From JALZCH01 sp036387135 (GTDB taxonomy: Bacteria > Acidobacteriota > Blastocatellia > Pyrinomonadales > Pyrinomonadaceae), in contig DASVUH010000052.1 in the NCBI GenBank assembly GCA_036387135.1, positions 9,253 through 73,252 of the forward strand: a stretch of DNA of 64,000 bases, read 5' to 3'. Position numbers and translations under genes: made by a program. Under the pieces are notes generated by a model. That model saw nothing but the letters and a program-made list of their open reading frames with translations. It was not told the origin of the DNA and did not search any database. Shown here in pieces: positions 35,040 through 42,719 of this stretch; positions within the stretch are counted from its first letter, which is position 1, and each line of letters starts with the position of its first letter.

Positions 35040-36356
35040 GTGTCTCAAAAAAACGCCGACCAATTGATTTTGCTTGATTCGCGCTCGATTGCCGCCCGCA
35101 TTGCGCTTGCGGCTCTGATTTTGCTCGCCCTTGCGGCAGCCTTTTTCGGTATTCGCTGGCAAATCGGGGGAATGCTTGCGGAAACGGCTTCGCCGACTGA
35201 CCAAAATTTCGTGCAAGTCGTCCGGCTCGCCGTTGATCTCGCGCCGCACAATCCGCAAGTGTTGTGGGCTGCGGCTTCCGCCGAGCGCGCCGGTTTCTCG
35301 TCCGACGCCGCAAAACGAGCCGAAGCCGCGCTGGAAAATACGATCCGGCTTTCGCCGAATGATTATCGTTACTGGCTCGATCTAGCGCGGACGCGCGATC
35401 AGGCTGGTGATGCGAGCGGCGCTGAAGCGGCTTTTCAAAAAGCGCTGGAGCGAGCGCCAAACAACGCTTTCGGGCGCTGGCTGTACGGGAATTTCCTGCT
35501 CCGCGCCGGAGAACGCGACCGGGCTTTTGCCGAATTTCGGCGCGTTGCCGAAACTCATTCGAGCTTGCGGCTGCAAGTTTTTTATCTCGCCTGGGAAAAT
35601 ATCGGAGAAAATCCGGCGCAAATTGAAAGCGTCGTCGGCGATTTGCCGCAAGTGCGCGCCGCGCTCGCGCCGTTTTACGCCGGGAAAGGCAAGCCCGAAG
35701 ACGCAGTCCGCATCTGGCGAAGTCTGACGCCCGAACAAAAAGAAGAATTTAGACTCGACGGCGAATCGGCGGCGCGGACGCTTTACGAAAAACAAAATTT
35801 TCGCGCCGCGCTCGATATGCTGCGCGAATTGGGAGTCGAAGCGCCGGAGGTCGGGCAAATTCAAAATCCGTCGTTTGAGGGCGAAATCACCAATTCGCCG
35901 GATAATTTCGTCGGCTGGCGCGTGCAGAGATTAAAAGGCGTTGACGTGGCGCTCGACGCCGGGCAGCGGAAAGAAGGAAAGCGCAGCCTGCGCTTGACCT
36001 TCAGCGGATTCACCGCGCCGGCGCTGCAAGCCGCTACGCAATACACCGGAGTCGAATCGGGCGCGCGTTATCGTCTGACTTTCTGGGTGAAAACCGCCGA
36101 GATGAAAAGCGCCGGACCGCCGTTTTTGGAAGTAGTTGACGCGCGAACGACAAAAGCTCTCGGCTCGAGCCAGACTTTTACCGGCGATACGGGAGCGGAT
36201 TGGCGAATGCAAACAGTAGAATTTAACGCGCCGCCGGATGTCGAAGCGATTTTGATTCGCACCGTCCGCCAGTTTTGCGGCGAAAATTGCCCGATTGTGG
36301 GCATCGTTTGGTATGACGATTTCAAACTCGAACGTCTTGGAAAAACCGGAAAATAA
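35040..36356 (+). CDS. Membrane-anchored TPR protein with C-terminal carbohydrate-binding-like domain
   Basis: About 438 residues from GTG 35040; a longer reading to 34902 would overlap the protease gene and adds only low-quality sequence. One transmembrane helix (about 17-38) is followed by TPR-like repeats (about 65-270; LDLARTRDQAGDASGAEAAFQ-type units) facing the periplasm. The last ~150 residues form a beta-sandwich resembling a carbohydrate-binding module (NPSFEGEI start, GWRVQRL, YRLTFWVKT, VWYDDFKLERL end). The gene overlaps the O-antigen-ligase-like gene by 44 bases, so the two products probably work together in glycan polymerisation or attachment. The start is uncertain. Confidence 0.72.
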   Translation: MSQKNADQLILLDSRSIAARIALAALILLALAAAFFGIRWQIGGMLAETASPTDQNFVQVVRLAVDLAPHNPQVLWAAASAERAGFSSDAAKRAEAALENTIRLSPNDYRYWLDLARTRDQAGDASGAEAAFQKALERAPNNAFGRWLYGNFLLRAGERDRAFAEFRRVAETHSSLRLQVFYLAWENIGENPAQIESVVGDLPQVRAALAPFYAGKGKPEDAVRIWRSLTPEQKEEFRLDGESAARTLYEKQNFRAALDMLRELGVEAPEVGQIQNPSFEGEITNSPDNFVGWRVQRLKGVDVALDAGQRKEGKRSLRLTFSGFTAPALQAATQYTGVESGARYRLTFWVKTAEMKSAGPPFLEVVDARTTKALGSSQTFTGDTGADWRMQTVEFNAPPDVEAILIRTVRQFCGENCPIVGIVWYDDFKLERLGKTGK

Positions 36357-37797
36357 ACCCCGCAGAAAACGCCCGGTTTCTTTAGATGAACCGCGCGCAA
36401 CAATCGCCGGACGCATTGCGTTTGCAACAATCGCGGCGGCGATTTGTCTGACCACGCTCGTTTACGGAACGGTTCATACGCCGGTTATCGCTCTGTTTTG
36501 GACGAGCGCGGCGCTGCTCGTCGTTCTCTGGGCGGCGGACGCTTGGAGCGGCGGAGCGATTCGGCTTAATCGGAGCTGGACGCAAATTCCTTTATTATTA
36601 GCTGCCGTTTACGGCATCGTCCAGATTTTGCCGTTCGGCGCAATTGATGCAGGGGGCGTTTCCGGCATTTCGCGCACAATTTCGCTCGACCCGTATTCGA
36701 CTTTGGTCACGGTGGTGCAATTTCTGGCGCTGCTCGTTTATCTCGCCGCAACACTCGTTTTCATTGACACGCCGAAACGACTTAAAACGATTGTTTATTT
36801 CATCTCGATTTTCGGCTTCGTTTACGCATTTTTCGCCATCATTCAAAATTTGCTCGATCCGGGCAGAATTTACGGCATTTACGAGCGCCCGTTCGTTCAG
36901 CCGTTCGGCTCGTTCGTCAATAAACACAATTTTGCGGCTTTCGTCGAAATGTCAATCGCGCTGCCGCTCGGTTTGCTGTTTTCCGGCGCAATCAAAAAAG
37001 ACAAACGTCTGCTTTTATTGACCGCCATCGGCGTCCAGGGCGTCGCGCTTGTAATGAGCGGTTCACGCGGAGGACTTGTCGCGCTGCTCGCCGAAATATT
37101 TTTTATCGTCGTCGTGAGCCGCCGCTCGCAAACGACCGAACAGATTGTTTTAAAAATCGCCCTCGCCGCCGTGCTTGTGGGGACAATCATCGGCGGCACG
37201 ATTTTAATCGGCGGAGATTCAACGCTCACGAGAATTGCCGAAACCGCCGTTTCCAAAGACCCGACTTCGAGCCGCACGCAAATTTGGGCGACGACTTGGG
37301 AAGTCATCAAACAAAATCCGGTTTTCGGTGTCGGTTGGGGCGCGTTCGGAGCCGCGTATACGCAATTTGACCCGATGAACGGGCGCGAGAGAGTCGAACA
37401 GGCGCACAACGATTATTTACAGCTTTTGGCAGATGCCGGAATCGCCGGTTTGCTCATCGGCGCGTTTTTCGTTTTCGCTCTGGCGCGCGAAGGCTGGCGA
37501 AGGCTCGATTCAAAAGACGATTTCCGGCGCGGCGTCGCTGTCGGCGCGCTTGCCGCCTGTTTTGCGATTCTGGTTCACAGCCTCTTCGATTTCGTGCTGC
37601 ACACGACGGCAATCTCGTTGCTTTTTCTGGTAATGGCGGCTCTCGCGGTTTTAAACGGGCGCGTCGAATCCGAAGAAGCTCGGGAACGCAGCAACCGCCG
37701 ACGCCGCTCAAAACCCGCCAGCGTGACTTCGATTGAAGAGAAAAGAAAAACTTTACAGTCAACAGCTAACGGGCAACCGTCAACAGAAACTGATTGA
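36313..37797 (+). CDS. O-antigen ligase/polymerase family membrane protein (Wzy/WaaL-like), copy 1
   Basis: About 494 residues with ten or more transmembrane helices. Family signatures are VMSGSRGGLVALLAEI mid-protein and the periplasmic-loop motif EQAHNDYLQLLADAG with GVGWGAFGAAY before it. It would polymerise or ligate lipid-linked glycans at the periplasmic face. ATG 36313 is preferred to a TTG six codons upstream; it overlaps the preceding TPR gene. The hydrophilic C-terminal tail (RSNRRRRSKPAS onward) ends in sequence encoded by a degenerate 7-base repeat (37756-37818), which also contains the stop codon. Confidence 0.85.
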   Translation: MTISNSNVLEKPENKPRRKRPVSLDEPRATIAGRIAFATIAAAICLTTLVYGTVHTPVIALFWTSAALLVVLWAADAWSGGAIRLNRSWTQIPLLLAAVYGIVQILPFGAIDAGGVSGISRTISLDPYSTLVTVVQFLALLVYLAATLVFIDTPKRLKTIVYFISIFGFVYAFFAIIQNLLDPGRIYGIYERPFVQPFGSFVNKHNFAAFVEMSIALPLGLLFSGAIKKDKRLLLLTAIGVQGVALVMSGSRGGLVALLAEIFFIVVVSRRSQTTEQIVLKIALAAVLVGTIIGGTILIGGDSTLTRIAETAVSKDPTSSRTQIWATTWEVIKQNPVFGVGWGAFGAAYTQFDPMNGRERVEQAHNDYLQLLADAGIAGLLIGAFFVFALAREGWRRLDSKDDFRRGVAVGALAACFAILVHSLFDFVLHTTAISLLFLVMAALAVLNGRVESEEARERSNRRRRSKPASVTSIEEKRKTLQSTANGQPSTETD

Positions 37798-37818
37798 CGG
37801 ATTGTTGATTGCTAACTG
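37756..37818. repeat. Degenerate heptad-repeat element at gene border
   Basis: The left part (CAGTCAA, CAGCTAA, CGGGCAA, CCGTCAA units) and right part (ATTGACGG, ATTGTTG, ATTGCTA units) are roughly inverted. The ligase stop lies in the right part, and the thioesterase ATG follows directly. Confidence 0.6.
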
Positions 37819-37820
37819 AA

Positions 37821-38249
37821 ATGAATCATTCATTTTTGCTTGAACAAACCGAAAAATCCGAACTTTTCCAACTTCTCGAAATCGAACTGGTCGAAGCCGC
37901 GAAAGAGCGCGTTGTTTTGAAAATGCCCGTCACGCCGCGCGTCCATCAATACGTCGGGATTATGAACGGCGGTATCTCGCTGCTGCTGGCGGAATCGGCG
38001 GCGTCAATCGGCGCGGTAATGAACACTGATTTGACGAAACAAACCGCTGTCGGAATCGAAATCAACGCCAATCATTTGCGTTCCGTCAGCAAAGGCAATA
38101 TCACGGCAATTGCCACTCCGATTTATCACGGACGCACTTTAAGCGTCTGGCAAGTCGAAATCCGAAACGACCGCGACAAACTAATCTGCATCTCGCGATG
38201 TACGCTTGCGTTGAAAACAGGTGCTGCCGTTCCGCAAATTCAAACCTAG
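37821..38249 (+). CDS. PaaI-type hotdog-fold thioesterase
   Basis: A 142-residue acyl-CoA thioesterase of the hotdog superfamily. ATG 37821 is used; a TTG four codons upstream lies in a repeat. The family block normally reading H-G-G-x3-L-A-E is NGGISLLLAES here (N49, catalytic acid E58), so the common histidine is replaced by asparagine; other conserved parts (VGIEINANHLR, GRTLSVWQVEI) are intact. It precedes an acyl-CoA synthetase gene by ~250 bases, and both may serve fatty-acyl or aromatic-CoA metabolism. Substrate unknown. Confidence 0.85.
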   Translation: MNHSFLLEQTEKSELFQLLEIELVEAAKERVVLKMPVTPRVHQYVGIMNGGISLLLAESAASIGAVMNTDLTKQTAVGIEINANHLRSVSKGNITAIATPIYHGRTLSVWQVEIRNDRDKLICISRCTLALKTGAAVPQIQT

Positions 38250-38280
38250 AGCATATTTCATAAAAGTGAAAGACAAAGAA

Positions 38281-38355
38281 TTAACAGGGATGAAAGGGAT
38301 AAAAGGGATATTTCTTGTTTTGATTTATCCCTTTCATCCTTTTTATCCCTGTTAA
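38281..38355. repeat. Inverted repeat element built of 9-base units
   Basis: Arms 38281-38310 and 38326-38355 match at 27 of 30 positions when inverted, around a 15-base loop. The unit is GGGATNAAA. It lies after the thioesterase stop (38249) and probably terminates transcription. The rest of 38250-38503 holds no gene. Confidence 0.88.
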
Positions 38356-38503
38356 TTTTCTGTTTCTTGTATTTTGACTAATTGAAATTAGCTCTAAGTT
38401 TTTCAATCTGAAAGTTTTTGTTATAATCCGCATTCGTGATTTAAAAATTACGGAAAAATTACAATGCCGCCGATTGCTTTTGCTGATTGCGGCATAATTT
38501 TTT

Positions 38504-40348
38504 ATGACAGCAGAACAAATTGTCGGATTTAACAATCTGCCGCAGACCATTCCGCATTTTTGTCTCGCGGCTTTTGAACGATTTAACAAGCCGAATGCGC
38601 TCAGTCACAAAATCAAAGATCGCTGGGTGGATTTAGCCGCCGCCGAAATTATCGAGCGCGTGCGTAACGTCGCGCTGGGGCTTTACGAAATGGGTGTGCG
38701 GGCTGGCGACCGGGTGGCGATTATTTCGGAAAATCGCCCCGAATGGTCAATTACGGATATTGCGATTTTGTCTTTGCGCGCCGTTAATGTGCCGATCTAC
38801 ACGACGCAAGCCGCCGAGCAGGTGCGTTATATTCTCGAAGATTCCGGCGCAAAAGTTTTGTTCGTGTCGGGCAAGAAAATTTTTCAGCACGCCGAACCGG
38901 GCATCGAAGGAGTCGAATCAATCGAAAAGCTCGTGTTTTTCGACGCGCAGGATGTTCCCGCAGATTACGGCAACGCAATCGCGCTCGAATCTTTAGAAAA
39001 AAGCGGCGCGGAAAGCGCGGCAAAAGACCGGGAAACTTTCGACCGGCTTTTACAGGAAGTCAAAGCCGATGATTTGGCAACGATTATTTACACATCCGGC
39101 ACGACGGGCGAGCCTAAAGGCGTGATGCTCGCGCACGAGAGTTTTACGTCAAACGTTTTAGCCGTCACGCGCGGTTTGCCGATTTATTCGACCGACAGCT
39201 CGCTTTCGGTTTTGCCGCTCTCGCATATTTTCGAGCGTTGCGTTTTTTACGTTCTCGCCTGCAACGGCGTGGCGATTCATTATTCGGCGAGCTTTGAACA
39301 TCTCGCCGAACATCTCGCCGAGGTTCGACCGACGATTATGACCGCCGTCCCCAGACTTTTTGAGAAGGTTTATCACAAAATCGTTCGCAAAGGGATGAGC
39401 GCGGGCGGTTGGAAAACAAAGCTCTTTGAGTGGTCGCTCGATGTCGGGCAGCAATATTGGCAAGCGAAGGAAGCGGAACAAGCGGTTTCGCCGGTTCTCG
39501 GAATTAAACAAGCCGTCGCGTCCAAATTGGTTTTTTCCAAATGGCGCGCGGGCGTCGGCGGCAATTTACGGTTTTTTGTGTCGGGCGGCGCGCCGCTCTC
39601 GAAAAAATTATCAAACGCTTTTTGGGCTGCCGGAATTCCGATTTTACAGGGTTACGGCACGACCGAATCTTGTATTGTCACAGCAAATCTTCCCGAAAAT
39701 TCCAAAGTCGGCTCAATCGGTATTCCGCTTGAAGGAGTCGAAATCAGAATTGCCGAAGAAGACGGCGAAATTCTGGTGCGCGGAAAAAACGTGATGCGCG
39801 GTTATTTCAACAAACCGCAGGAAACCGCCGATGTTTTTACCGCCGACGGTTTTTACAAAACCGGCGATGTCGGTCGTTTCGATCAGAAAAGCGGGCATTA
39901 TTTTTTGACCGACCGCAAAAAAGATTTGTTCAAGCTCTCAAACGGCAAATATATCGCGCCGCAGCAGCTTGAAAGTCTCGTCAAGCAATCCGGGCTTGTT
40001 TCACAAGCAGTAGTCGTCGGCGCAAATCGCAAACAAGTCGCCGCACTCATTGTGCCTGAATTTGAAGCGTTAAAAGCTGCTTTGGCGGAAAAGGGAATTG
40101 ATGTCGCCGGAAAATCGCGCGAGGAAATTTGCAAAGACGAAAAAGTCGTCAAGCTCGTTCAGCGCGAAATCAGCGAGATGACGGCGGAGCTTACCGATTA
40201 TGAGCGCGTTAAAAAAGTCGCTCTTTTGCCGCGCGAATTTTCCATTGATAAAGGCGAAATGACGCCGACTTTGAAAATTAAACGCGGCGTGATTGATGAA
40301 AACTACCGACAACTGATTGATCAGCTTGCCGGCGGAACCGCTGATTAA
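38504..40348 (+). CDS. AMP-dependent long-chain fatty-acid-CoA ligase
   Basis: A 614-residue adenylate-forming enzyme that activates fatty acids to acyl-CoA. The P-loop motif is TIIYTSGTTGEPKG (about 193-206); the A5-type YGTTE motif is GYGTTESC (about 382-389); YKTGDVG with TDRKKDLFKLSNGKYI (about 460-480) carries the conserved aspartate, arginine and hinge; the C-terminal lysine region ends LKIKRGVI. The architecture fits long-chain FadD/AcsL proteins rather than short-chain ligases. ATG 38504. It is followed by a perfect 33-bp palindrome that terminates it. Confidence 0.9.
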   Translation: MTAEQIVGFNNLPQTIPHFCLAAFERFNKPNALSHKIKDRWVDLAAAEIIERVRNVALGLYEMGVRAGDRVAIISENRPEWSITDIAILSLRAVNVPIYTTQAAEQVRYILEDSGAKVLFVSGKKIFQHAEPGIEGVESIEKLVFFDAQDVPADYGNAIALESLEKSGAESAAKDRETFDRLLQEVKADDLATIIYTSGTTGEPKGVMLAHESFTSNVLAVTRGLPIYSTDSSLSVLPLSHIFERCVFYVLACNGVAIHYSASFEHLAEHLAEVRPTIMTAVPRLFEKVYHKIVRKGMSAGGWKTKLFEWSLDVGQQYWQAKEAEQAVSPVLGIKQAVASKLVFSKWRAGVGGNLRFFVSGGAPLSKKLSNAFWAAGIPILQGYGTTESCIVTANLPENSKVGSIGIPLEGVEIRIAEEDGEILVRGKNVMRGYFNKPQETADVFTADGFYKTGDVGRFDQKSGHYFLTDRKKDLFKLSNGKYIAPQQLESLVKQSGLVSQAVVVGANRKQVAALIVPEFEALKAALAEKGIDVAGKSREEICKDEKVVKLVQREISEMTAELTDYERVKKVALLPREFSIDKGEMTPTLKIKRGVIDENYRQLIDQLAGGTAD

Positions 40349-40355
40349 GATAAAG

Positions 40356-40421
40356 CAAAAGTAAAAAGTAAAAAGGCAAAACTAATTCGAATTAGTTTTG
40401 CCTTTTTACTTTTTACTTTTG
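40356..40421. terminator. Heptad-repeat perfect palindrome, bidirectional terminator
   Basis: A perfect 33-bp inverted repeat with no loop (arms 40356-40388 and 40389-40421). Each arm contains 7-base units (AAAAGTA, AAAAGTA, AAAAGGC, AAAACTA), so the outer flanks are A-rich/T-rich on both strands. It sits between the convergent acyl-CoA ligase and zinc-finger genes. Confidence 0.88.
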
Positions 40422-40431
40422 TCTTACTTCG

Positions 40432-40755
40432 TCAAGCATTTTTGAGTGTTAGCTGTTCGTTGCCGTAAAGAAGATTTTCGAGCAGGCGAAATTCGCTCTG
40501 CTTGCCGCCGAGTAGCGTCTCGGCGAGCTGTTTGAGGGCGAGCGGGATTTCTGTTGGTTGCCCGCAGTTTGCTTCCGCTTGCGGAAAATTATTCAGAAAA
40601 TAAAGCTCGGTCGAGCAAAATTCGCATTCGACGAGATGCGCGGAAACGCTCATCGTTTCCGCGAAAAATAAATCGGCGCTGTCAAACCGCAGCAGCGTTT
40701 CAGCCGATGGACAGGCTCCGCTTTTACAAAATACTGGCGCTGTTTTTAAAACCAT
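40432..40755 (-). CDS. Small putative zinc-finger protein (anti-sigma-factor-like)
   Basis: A 107-residue soluble protein. Residues H40, C44 and C47 form the H-x3-C-x2-C pattern seen in zinc-binding anti-sigma domains, and cysteines at 10 and 15 could add a ligand. No transmembrane segment is present, unlike many anti-sigma factors. The C-terminal half is helical. It is divergent from a sigma-factor-like gene across a 700-base gap, so a regulatory pairing is possible but unproven. ATG 40755 has no clear ribosome-binding site. Confidence 0.55.
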   Translation of the reverse strand: MVLKTAPVFCKSGACPSAETLLRFDSADLFFAETMSVSAHLVECEFCSTELYFLNNFPQAEANCGQPTEIPLALKQLAETLLGGKQSEFRLLENLLYGNEQLTLKNA

Positions 40756-41454
40756 AAATGTAGGAGATTACAATTTTGACAGCGAAATACGAAATATACA
40801 ATAAAACAATAAAATTCCGCTCGCCTTTACTGACTCAATTAAAGTAGAAATCAATCCGTCTTTCCAAAACTCTCCGACTGAAACTCGCAAAATATTCAAT
40901 TCAAAGGAAAAAGTTTGTTTTTTCTTAAACAAAATCTTTCCCATTTAACTAATAAATTGTTAAAAGATGTAAAACTTCAAAAAAAAATGTTGCTCGTTTT
41001 AAACTTTGTTGTTACCATTGGTTTCGAAGTCGGATGTCAGACACCGACAGACTAAACCTTGAAACCGCTGCTGCCTCCCGCACGGCTAAAAATCAAGAAA
41101 CAATTTTGGCAGGACGAAAGCGATTTTGCATTGAGTTTTTTGCTCTCGCAGTTAAAAAACTTTGTGTGTTATTAATCTGCGAAATCTCGAAAATCCTTCG
41201 CCGTGCTTTTTATGACGAGAATGACTTTCCGCGCAATTTTTATCTCCTGCCGTTTCTGTAGCCGCTTTCAAATCGGTTGCAGCCATCCTGTGAGAACCGA
41301 AGAAATCCAGAGCTTCAGCAAAGCACCGTGCCGCGACTCTGGCTCGCCGCTTTATTAAAAATATAAAGCCGCCGGAAGTCTATTTATTCACCGTCTTTAA
41401 AATTTAAAAAAGAAGCGGGAAAACTACCGAAAGGCATAACTCCAACCTTAAAAT
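40756..41454. other. 699-base non-coding region upstream of sigma-like gene
   Basis: Divergent intergenic region. The left half is very AT-rich. From ~41029 the composition changes and several stems appear: GTCGG-ATGTC/GACACCGAC (41029-41048), CCAGAG/CTCTGG (41307-41342) and GCTTTAT/ATAAAGC (41349-41369). A 75-codon ATG frame (41034-41261) has no recognisable content. It could hold a long structured leader or a small RNA; no known RNA family was recognised. Confidence 0.4.
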
Positions 41455-42627
41455 ATGAGCGCAATCAAAGAACCGTCACAAAAACGACACAACACAAACG
41501 GACGCAGCAACCATCGTGTCGGAAAATGGATTGAAAGCCTCAAAACCTCAGACGTAAACCAGATTTGGGCTGAACTGCACCGAATTGTTTGTCATCATCC
41601 GCTCGTCAGAGCTTCGCGCAGCGCCGGTCTTCTGGTCGAAGAAGGCTCGCGTCAGGCTCACACCGATTTAACGCAGGAATTGTTTGTCACATTGCTCAGC
41701 AAACAGCGTTTTGACCATTATTTGGACTCGGAGATGACCGACGCCGAGGTCGAGGCGGAAATCAGCCAAATCGAACTGACAAATCTTCTAACCGCCGAGC
41801 TGAGAAAGCGTTACCCGGAAAGCTATCGTCTGGCGCGCCGGATTTCAACTCTGGTGCAGTCAAGCCCGAAGTTTCGCCGGTTTGACGTTTCTCGCAACGG
41901 AAACGGCGATTTGTCGGCAATGCGCCGGCTTGCAGACCGGATTTATGGTTTAAGCATCTGGTTCGACGGCAAACCGCGCCGCAATCAAAACGAATTGCAG
42001 GAGCGCATCGGACAAGTTCCCGTGCAAAAACGCGATACGAGAAATGTCGGCTGCACGGGCGACGCGCAGGTCGTAATCACCAACGCCGATTTGGAAACTT
42101 TGATTGTGCGCGTTTTTGAAGCGCTCGATTCGCCCACCGACGTTCGCAGCATTCGTTCGCTCGTGATGTCGCGCTTGCCGGTGATGGATATTTTTCTCGT
42201 CCCGATTAGCAGCGGCGGCGCGGAAGACGCTGACGATGACCGGGTTGAATTTGAACCGGCTGACGGACGCGATACGCCCGAACAAAGTTTGCTGCGCGGC
42301 GAAGCCGAAGATATGGCAGCCGGTTCGGTCGAGCGTTTTCTGAGCGGTTTAAGCCATTCCGTGCGCGGAAAATCGAAACAATATAACCGGATTTTGGGCG
42401 TTTTATGGCATTGCTATTTGAGCGCCGACGGCGGCACGCAGCTCGAAGTCGCGGACGTTTTGGGAGTTTCCGATTCGCTCGTTTCCGATTACCGCCGACG
42501 AATCGAAGCCGAACTGCAAGCTCTCGCCTTTACCGAAATCGAACAGGCGCGACGCTTTGAACAGGCTTTGCGAATGCACGTCAGCGAAATGATTGAAAGC
42601 CGCGAAGCGGTTTTGGTCCGAAATTAA
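41455..42627 (+). CDS. Sigma-70-like regulatory protein with C-terminal helix-turn-helix
   Basis: A 390-residue protein I cannot place in a standard sigma-factor group. The N-terminal part (about 65-140) resembles sigma region 2 (HTDLTQELFVTLL, then RFDHYL), and the C-terminal part (about 325-365) is a region-4-like helix-turn-helix (LEVADVLGVSDSLVSDYRRR). Between them lies a ~180-residue insertion with an acidic, disordered segment (GGAEDADDDRVEFEPADG). This is larger than ECF sigma factors (~200 residues) and lacks region 1/3 of housekeeping factors. It precedes the exopolysaccharide locus by 90 bases and may control it. ATG 41455. Confidence 0.6.
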   Translation: MSAIKEPSQKRHNTNGRSNHRVGKWIESLKTSDVNQIWAELHRIVCHHPLVRASRSAGLLVEEGSRQAHTDLTQELFVTLLSKQRFDHYLDSEMTDAEVEAEISQIELTNLLTAELRKRYPESYRLARRISTLVQSSPKFRRFDVSRNGNGDLSAMRRLADRIYGLSIWFDGKPRRNQNELQERIGQVPVQKRDTRNVGCTGDAQVVITNADLETLIVRVFEALDSPTDVRSIRSLVMSRLPVMDIFLVPISSGGAEDADDDRVEFEPADGRDTPEQSLLRGEAEDMAAGSVERFLSGLSHSVRGKSKQYNRILGVLWHCYLSADGGTQLEVADVLGVSDSLVSDYRRRIEAELQALAFTEIEQARRFEQALRMHVSEMIESREAVLVRN

Positions 42628-42719
42628 AAAAGCAGTTTGCCCTTCCAACAAATGACACGCCGCCGCTTTTTCAGTAAAATCTCTTTGCTCCCGATTAAGA
42701 TGAACCGAAAGTGCCTTCG

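Noticed and set aside
41034..41261. 75-codon ATG frame in the 700-base gap upstream of the sigma-like gene
   Set aside because: No recognisable domain, no good ribosome-binding site, poor composition; treated as non-coding.
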